The notes under the pieces: generated by a model
Told to the model about the DNA's origin: nothing
The model's database searches: none
What the model saw: only the letters and a program-made list of their open reading frames with translations
Program-made: the position numbers and the translations under genes
Assembly (NCBI GenBank): GCA_028874905.1
Contig: JAPPGZ010000062.1
Coordinates: 1-36,842, forward strand
Origin: Gemmatimonadota bacterium
GTDB lineage: Bacteria; Gemmatimonadota; Gemmatimonadetes; Longimicrobiales; Gaopeijiaceae
Direction: 5' to 3'
Length of the DNA stretch: 36,842 nucleotides
In this document: piece after piece, positions 33,331 through 36,842 of the stretch
Layout: each line of letters opens with the position of its first letter
Position numbering within the stretch: position 1 is the stretch's first letter

Positions 33331-34332
33331 TCAGGCCGCGTCCCGGATCGACCGCCTCACCAGGTTCCGCGTGAGGGCAATCTTGTAGTCGTTGTGCCGG
33401 AGCGCGCGGGCGTCCTCGACCGCAATCTCCCCGGCCATATGTCCGGTCTCGTCACTGGGCTCGCGTCCGCGAATCGCAGCCTCGACCGCGCCCATGCGCA
33501 CCGGGTAAGGGGCGATGCTGTTGACGACGATCCGCGCGTCCTGAATCACGCCGCCCTGCACGCTGAGCGTCGACGCCACGCTCACCAGCGAGAAGTCCCA
33601 CGACTTGCGGTCGCGGATCTTCTCGAAGTACCAGCGCGCGCCCTCCCACGGGGCGGGCAGCACGACGCGGGTGAGGAGGTCGCCGGGCTCGAGCACGGTC
33701 ATCCGCTCGATGTCGATGTCCGGGCCGATGAAGAAATCCGCGGCCGGGTAGGTCCGCTCGCCGGACGTGCTCACGACCACCATCTCGGCGTCGAGGGCGA
33801 CGAGTGCGGGTGCGGTGTCCGAGGGGTTGACCGCGACGCAGCGGTCCGCGCCCACGATGCAGTGTTCCCGGTTCATCGAGCGCCGGGTGGCGGCGTAGCA
33901 GATGTTGCCCCCCGCGCGGTAGCATGGCCACCCGCTCCGGTAGTACCAGCAACGGGTATCCTGCACGATGTTCCCCCCGAGCGTGCCCTGGTTCCGGATC
34001 TGCGGCGTGGCCACGAGGCCGGCCGCGTCGGCCAGGAGCGGATACCGGCCCTGCACGTCGGCATGCTCGGCCACGTCGGTGAGACTGGTCATGGCCCCGA
34101 TGTCGAGCCCGCCGTCGGCGGCGCCCGTGATGCCGCGGATCTCGTCCACGCCCCCGAGGTCGATGACCGCCGCGGGGCGCTTGATCCGGTCCTTGAACCA
34201 GTCGAAGGTGTCCAGTCCTCCGGCCAGCACCCATCCATCGCTTCCGTGCTCGTCCATCAGACGCACCGCGTCGTCGACGCCCGCCGGCTGATAGAGCTCG
34301 AACGGCGGGATCATGTCACGAATGACAGCCAC
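33331..34332 (-). CDS. Molybdenum hydroxylase FAD-binding subunit with HcrB-like Cys insertion
   Basis: A 333-residue protein from a GTG at 34332, seven bases after AAGGAG. FAD-binding motifs are VLAGGLDTFDWFK (35-47), GAMTSL and ATPQIRNQGTLGGNI (108-122), then the CO-dehydrogenase/xanthine-dehydrogenase middle-subunit C-terminal domain (PWEGARWYFEKIRDRKSWDF). Between them, residues 128-165 contain Cys128, Cys137, Cys145, Cys158 and Cys165. 4-Hydroxybenzoyl-CoA reductase beta subunit (HcrB) has a loop here whose four Cys carry an additional [4Fe-4S] cluster, and the spacing is similar. Ordinary xanthine dehydrogenases lack it. The enzyme therefore probably has one more cluster between FAD and the 2Fe-2S centres. 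It is in an operon with the Mo subunit (29 bp upstream). Confidence 0.93.
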   Translation of the reverse strand: MAVIRDMIPPFELYQPAGVDDAVRLMDEHGSDGWVLAGGLDTFDWFKDRIKRPAAVIDLGGVDEIRGITGAADGGLDIGAMTSLTDVAEHADVQGRYPLLADAAGLVATPQIRNQGTLGGNIVQDTRCWYYRSGWPCYRAGGNICYAATRRSMNREHCIVGADRCVAVNPSDTAPALVALDAEMVVVSTSGERTYPAADFFIGPDIDIERMTVLEPGDLLTRVVLPAPWEGARWYFEKIRDRKSWDFSLVSVASTLSVQGGVIQDARIVVNSIAPYPVRMGAVEAAIRGREPSDETGHMAGEIAVEDARALRHNDYKIALTRNLVRRSIRDAA

Positions 34333-34361
34333 TTTGATTCTCCTTGGTCAGACGTGCGTGT

Positions 34362-36761
34362 TCAGACGTGGGTGTCCAGCAACCCGTAGGGACGGGGCCG
34401 GCCTTCCAGCTCCGCCAGGATCATGTCGGAGGTCAGCGGAGTCCGGCAGAGACACATTCCGCCCATCGCGTCGGCCACTGCGCAGACGTAGGCCGCTTCA
34501 CCGGCTCCGACCGGCGGCTCGCCGATCCCCTTCGCGCCGACCGGCGTGTGCGGGTCCGGCAGATTGACGGCCGCGAACCGGGGGCTCCTCGGCACGTCGA
34601 GTATGCCCGGCGGGCGGGCTGTGTAGAACCGCTTCGTGAACGGGATGCCCCACTTGGGATCGAAGACCCAGCGCTGGCTCTTCGCCATCCCGATCCCCTG
34701 GAAGACGCCGCCGTTGGTCTGTCCCGCGAGGCTGCGCGGGTGCATGACCGTGCCGCAGTCGGTGGACGATGCGAGGTCCACGATCTCGACCTCGCCGGTC
34801 TCGATGTCCAGTTCGACCTGCGCGAAGGTGGCGACCCAGGTGAAGACGGCGCCTTCGCGGGGGTAGTTGTCCCGTGCCGCGGCGATGAGGCCCTGGCCGG
34901 CGAGGCCGGCGACGGCCGCCTTGGTGGCGTCGTTCAGGTCCTCGGGGACGACTTCGCCGCTGAATTTGCCGCCCCGCGCCATCGCGCGTTCCGCCGCCTG
35001 CGCAAAGCTCAGGCCGGCCGCGCGGTTCCCGGCCCGGAAGACGCGGCCGTCGGCGACGCGGTAGTCGGCCGGCGAGCCGCCCAGTTCGCCTGCCGCCAGC
35101 TCCTGCAGCAGGCCCACCATGGCGGTGGCTGCCGCGTGGTTGGCGCGCGTGTGGGCGTGCGTGGTCTGGCTGCCCGCCTGCACGGTGCTGAACGGAAGGT
35201 GCTTGCTGGTGTCGCCCCAGACGATCACGACATCGTCCCACGAGAGGTCGAGCACGTCGGCCGCGGGGCGGGCGGTGTCGGAGATCGAGTGCGTCCCCAG
35301 GTTGCCGATCCCCTGGTGCACGTGGAGCTTGCCGTCGGGCCGGATGACCAGGAGGCCGTCGCGGCCCGCGCTGCCCGCCGTGAATGGGCTGAGGCCGATG
35401 CCGACTCCGGTCACCTTCGTGCCGTTGCGCTGTCCGGAAAGCTGTCTCTTCTCATCCCAGTTGAAGAGCTCGCCGCCCAGGTCGAGCGCCTCGCGCACGT
35501 AGGCGCTGGTGAACGGTGCCTGGTTCTGTCCCAGCCATCCGTCGTGGCCGGGGGCGTTGATCTTGCGGATCTCGAGGCGGTCGACGCCAAGTTCGCGCGC
35601 GCCCTTGTCCACCAGAGGCTCGAGCATGGCGACGATCTGTGCGCCGCCCGGCGCCCGCTGTGCGGAACGCGGCGGCGTGTTCGTGTAAACAGGGACGCCG
35701 CGGAAACGCATGTTCTCGGGCTGGTAGGTCGCGGTGGCGACGGTGGCCGCCGTGCTGAAGTCGCTGGCGCGACCGTACGGTCCGCCGTCCTGCACCAGGT
35801 AGAGGTCCAGCGCGGTCATGCGGCCGTCCGCGCGGAAGCCCATCTTCGCCCATCCCTGGAATCCGGCGCGGGCGCGTCCGATGTAGTTCTCCTCGTAGCG
35901 CGTGATCCGGAGCATGACCGGGCGGCCGATCTTGCGCGACATGACCGCGGGAATCGCCATGCTCGGGACGCCCGCGATCTTGCTGCCGAAGCCGCCACCG
36001 CAGTACTCGCCGATGAACACCACATCGTCGGGCTCCACCCCGGCCATGCCCGCGACGGCACCCCGGGTGCGCTCGGTCGACTGAGTGGAGCCGTGCAGGA
36101 AGAGCTTGCCGTTCTGCCAGTAGGCCATGCAGGAACGCGGCTCCATCGGGTGATGCGTCACCGACTGGTGGACGATCGTCTCCTCGACGATGACTTCGGC
36201 CTCGGCGAACGCGGCGTCGACGTCGCCGATGGTCCATTCGGCGGCGGGCTCGCCCATGGGCAGCCGGTCCGGTCCGGCTTCGTCGAAGACCGAATCGGGC
36301 CACTTGATCGTGAGCGGCTCCGGGCGGCCGCCGACGTTGCCGTCCAGGCGCGCGTCGGGCCCGCCCTCGCGCAGGCTCTCCAGCGGGTCCAGGACGAAGG
36401 GCAGTTGCTCGAAGTCGACCCGGATCGCCTCCACTGCGGCCGCCGCGGTGGTCTCGTCCACAGCCGCCACCGCGAGGATCGGCTCACCTTCGTACTTGGG
36501 CTCGTCGGTCAACGCGGCCTCTCCTATGCCGCTCTCCTGCAGCGGCAGCTCCGACGCCCTCAGAATCCCGAGAACCCCCTCCATCGCCTCGGCCCTGCTG
36601 GTGTCCACGCTGCGAACCCGTGCATGCGGCATCGGGCTCAGCAGGAGTTTTGCGAACACCATGCCCTCGGCGCGGAAATCCTCGGCGTAACGCGCCCGCC
36701 CCGTGATCTTCGCCCGAAGATCCGGTGGAGAGATGTCGGTGCCGATTACGTTCTCAGCCAT
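34362..36761 (-). CDS. Molybdenum hydroxylase large (Mo-cofactor) subunit
   Basis: A 799-residue protein with GAGGAGA before the ATG. The N-terminal a/b-hammerhead domain has KITGRARYAEDFRAEGMVFA and HARVRSVDTSRAEAMEGV. The molybdopterin-binding part carries EYCGGGFGSKIAGVPSMAI, PPRSAQRAPGGAQ, GIGLSPFTAGSAGRDG, QAGSQTTHAHTRANH and GAKGIGEPPVGAGEAAYV, where the Glu of GEPP is the catalytic base in xanthine oxidase-family enzymes. The family hydroxylates (or, in HCBR, dehydroxylates) aromatic and heterocyclic substrates; CO dehydrogenases have a Cys-containing loop that is not seen here. The substrate is unresolved: the HcrB-like partner points toward an aromatic thioester, but neighbouring genes do not confirm it. 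Confidence 0.94.
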   Translation of the reverse strand: MAENVIGTDISPPDLRAKITGRARYAEDFRAEGMVFAKLLLSPMPHARVRSVDTSRAEAMEGVLGILRASELPLQESGIGEAALTDEPKYEGEPILAVAAVDETTAAAAVEAIRVDFEQLPFVLDPLESLREGGPDARLDGNVGGRPEPLTIKWPDSVFDEAGPDRLPMGEPAAEWTIGDVDAAFAEAEVIVEETIVHQSVTHHPMEPRSCMAYWQNGKLFLHGSTQSTERTRGAVAGMAGVEPDDVVFIGEYCGGGFGSKIAGVPSMAIPAVMSRKIGRPVMLRITRYEENYIGRARAGFQGWAKMGFRADGRMTALDLYLVQDGGPYGRASDFSTAATVATATYQPENMRFRGVPVYTNTPPRSAQRAPGGAQIVAMLEPLVDKGARELGVDRLEIRKINAPGHDGWLGQNQAPFTSAYVREALDLGGELFNWDEKRQLSGQRNGTKVTGVGIGLSPFTAGSAGRDGLLVIRPDGKLHVHQGIGNLGTHSISDTARPAADVLDLSWDDVVIVWGDTSKHLPFSTVQAGSQTTHAHTRANHAAATAMVGLLQELAAGELGGSPADYRVADGRVFRAGNRAAGLSFAQAAERAMARGGKFSGEVVPEDLNDATKAAVAGLAGQGLIAAARDNYPREGAVFTWVATFAQVELDIETGEVEIVDLASSTDCGTVMHPRSLAGQTNGGVFQGIGMAKSQRWVFDPKWGIPFTKRFYTARPPGILDVPRSPRFAAVNLPDPHTPVGAKGIGEPPVGAGEAAYVCAVADAMGGMCLCRTPLTSDMILAELEGRPRPYGLLDTHV

Positions 36762-36774
36762 CTCGATTCTCCTC

Positions 36775-36842
36775 TCAGGCGCGGGAACGGGACAGCTCGG
36801 CCGCCCGCATCGCCGTGTTCAGGATCTTGTCGTAGTCGCCGC
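36775..36842 (-). CDS. C-terminal end of a (2Fe-2S) subunit of the molybdenum hydroxylase (cut by window edge)
   Basis: Only the last 22 codons and stop (TGA at 36775-36777) are visible; they read GDYDKILNTAMRAAELSRSR then A. This matches the C-terminal helix of XDH-type small subunits, in which a CxCG motif just before is followed by a similar helix. The gene ends 13 bp before the large-subunit start, so the order is small, large, FAD subunit, as in many such operons. The call rests on the short match plus context. Confidence 0.7.
   Translation of the reverse strand, partial: GDYDKILNTAMRAAELSRSRA

Noticed and set aside
32005..34389. Two long plus-strand frames (430 and 361 codons) opposite cytochrome b and the FAD subunit
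   Set aside because: His/Asp/Arg/Val-rich antisense shadows; the minus-strand genes have membrane segments, cofactor motifs and SD sites.

Overview
The window is GC-rich, gene-dense bacterial chromosome, read as about 28 protein genes (two cut by the window edges), one tRNA-Asn and a few regulatory elements. Almost every gene has a purine-rich Shine-Dalgarno site. No integrase, transposase, phage gene, CRISPR array or rRNA was seen. The protein set is dominated by exported proteins with Tat or lipoprotein signals: a TolB-propeller amidohydrolase, DUF885, M28 and M81 peptidases, a PhoX-like protein, a choice-of-anchor B protein and Tat-exported Rossmann oxidoreductases. It resembles what is common in Gemmatimonadota and related environmental lineages. 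That assignment is inference from gene families; there is no phylogenetic marker here.

Layout. 1-5562 (minus): a cell-surface propeller protein and a large exported amidohydrolase, probably one operon. 5681-6858 (minus): tRNA-Asn behind a divergent YchF-like GTPase. 6976-9345 (plus): Tat-exported class V aminotransferase-fold protein and an acetamidase/formamidase lipoprotein. 9339-13833 (minus): membrane M28 peptidase and PhoX-family protein. 14084-19891 (mostly plus): two paralogous Tat-exported SDR proteins flanking a STAS protein, a DUF1028 protein on the other strand, a Tat-exported Gfo/Idh/MocA oxidoreductase, an ArsR metalloregulator and a 19-residue peptide with eight cysteines. 19842-25838: DUF885 protein, RtcB, a lipoprotein, an aldolase-like exported protein and a dicarboxylate/amino-acid symporter. 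26011-31246 (plus): a tightly packed run of CBM9-like protein, Tat-exported glycoside-hydrolase-like protein, M81 peptidase, fatty-acid desaturase and FKBP isomerase. 31335-31920: a DinJ/YafQ-type toxin-antitoxin pair. 31951-36842 (minus): a three-subunit molybdenum hydroxylase (2Fe-2S subunit cut by the edge) followed by a membrane cytochrome b and a small unknown protein.

How genes may work together. The molybdenum hydroxylase has a cysteine-rich insertion in its FAD subunit like that of 4-hydroxybenzoyl-CoA reductase, and lies next to a cytochrome b, which suggests electron exchange with the membrane quinone pool. The ArsR gene has a clear inverted-repeat operator and is followed 52 bp later by the Cys-rich micropeptide with a near-ideal ribosome binding site, then two tandem hairpins. 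This ArsR/micropeptide unit is the best candidate for something undescribed. Other points worth checking are a stem-loop abutting the Shine-Dalgarno site of the Gfo/Idh/MocA gene, a perfect 11-bp-arm palindrome ahead of the cytochrome b gene, and a possible ATC start codon on the CBM9-like gene.
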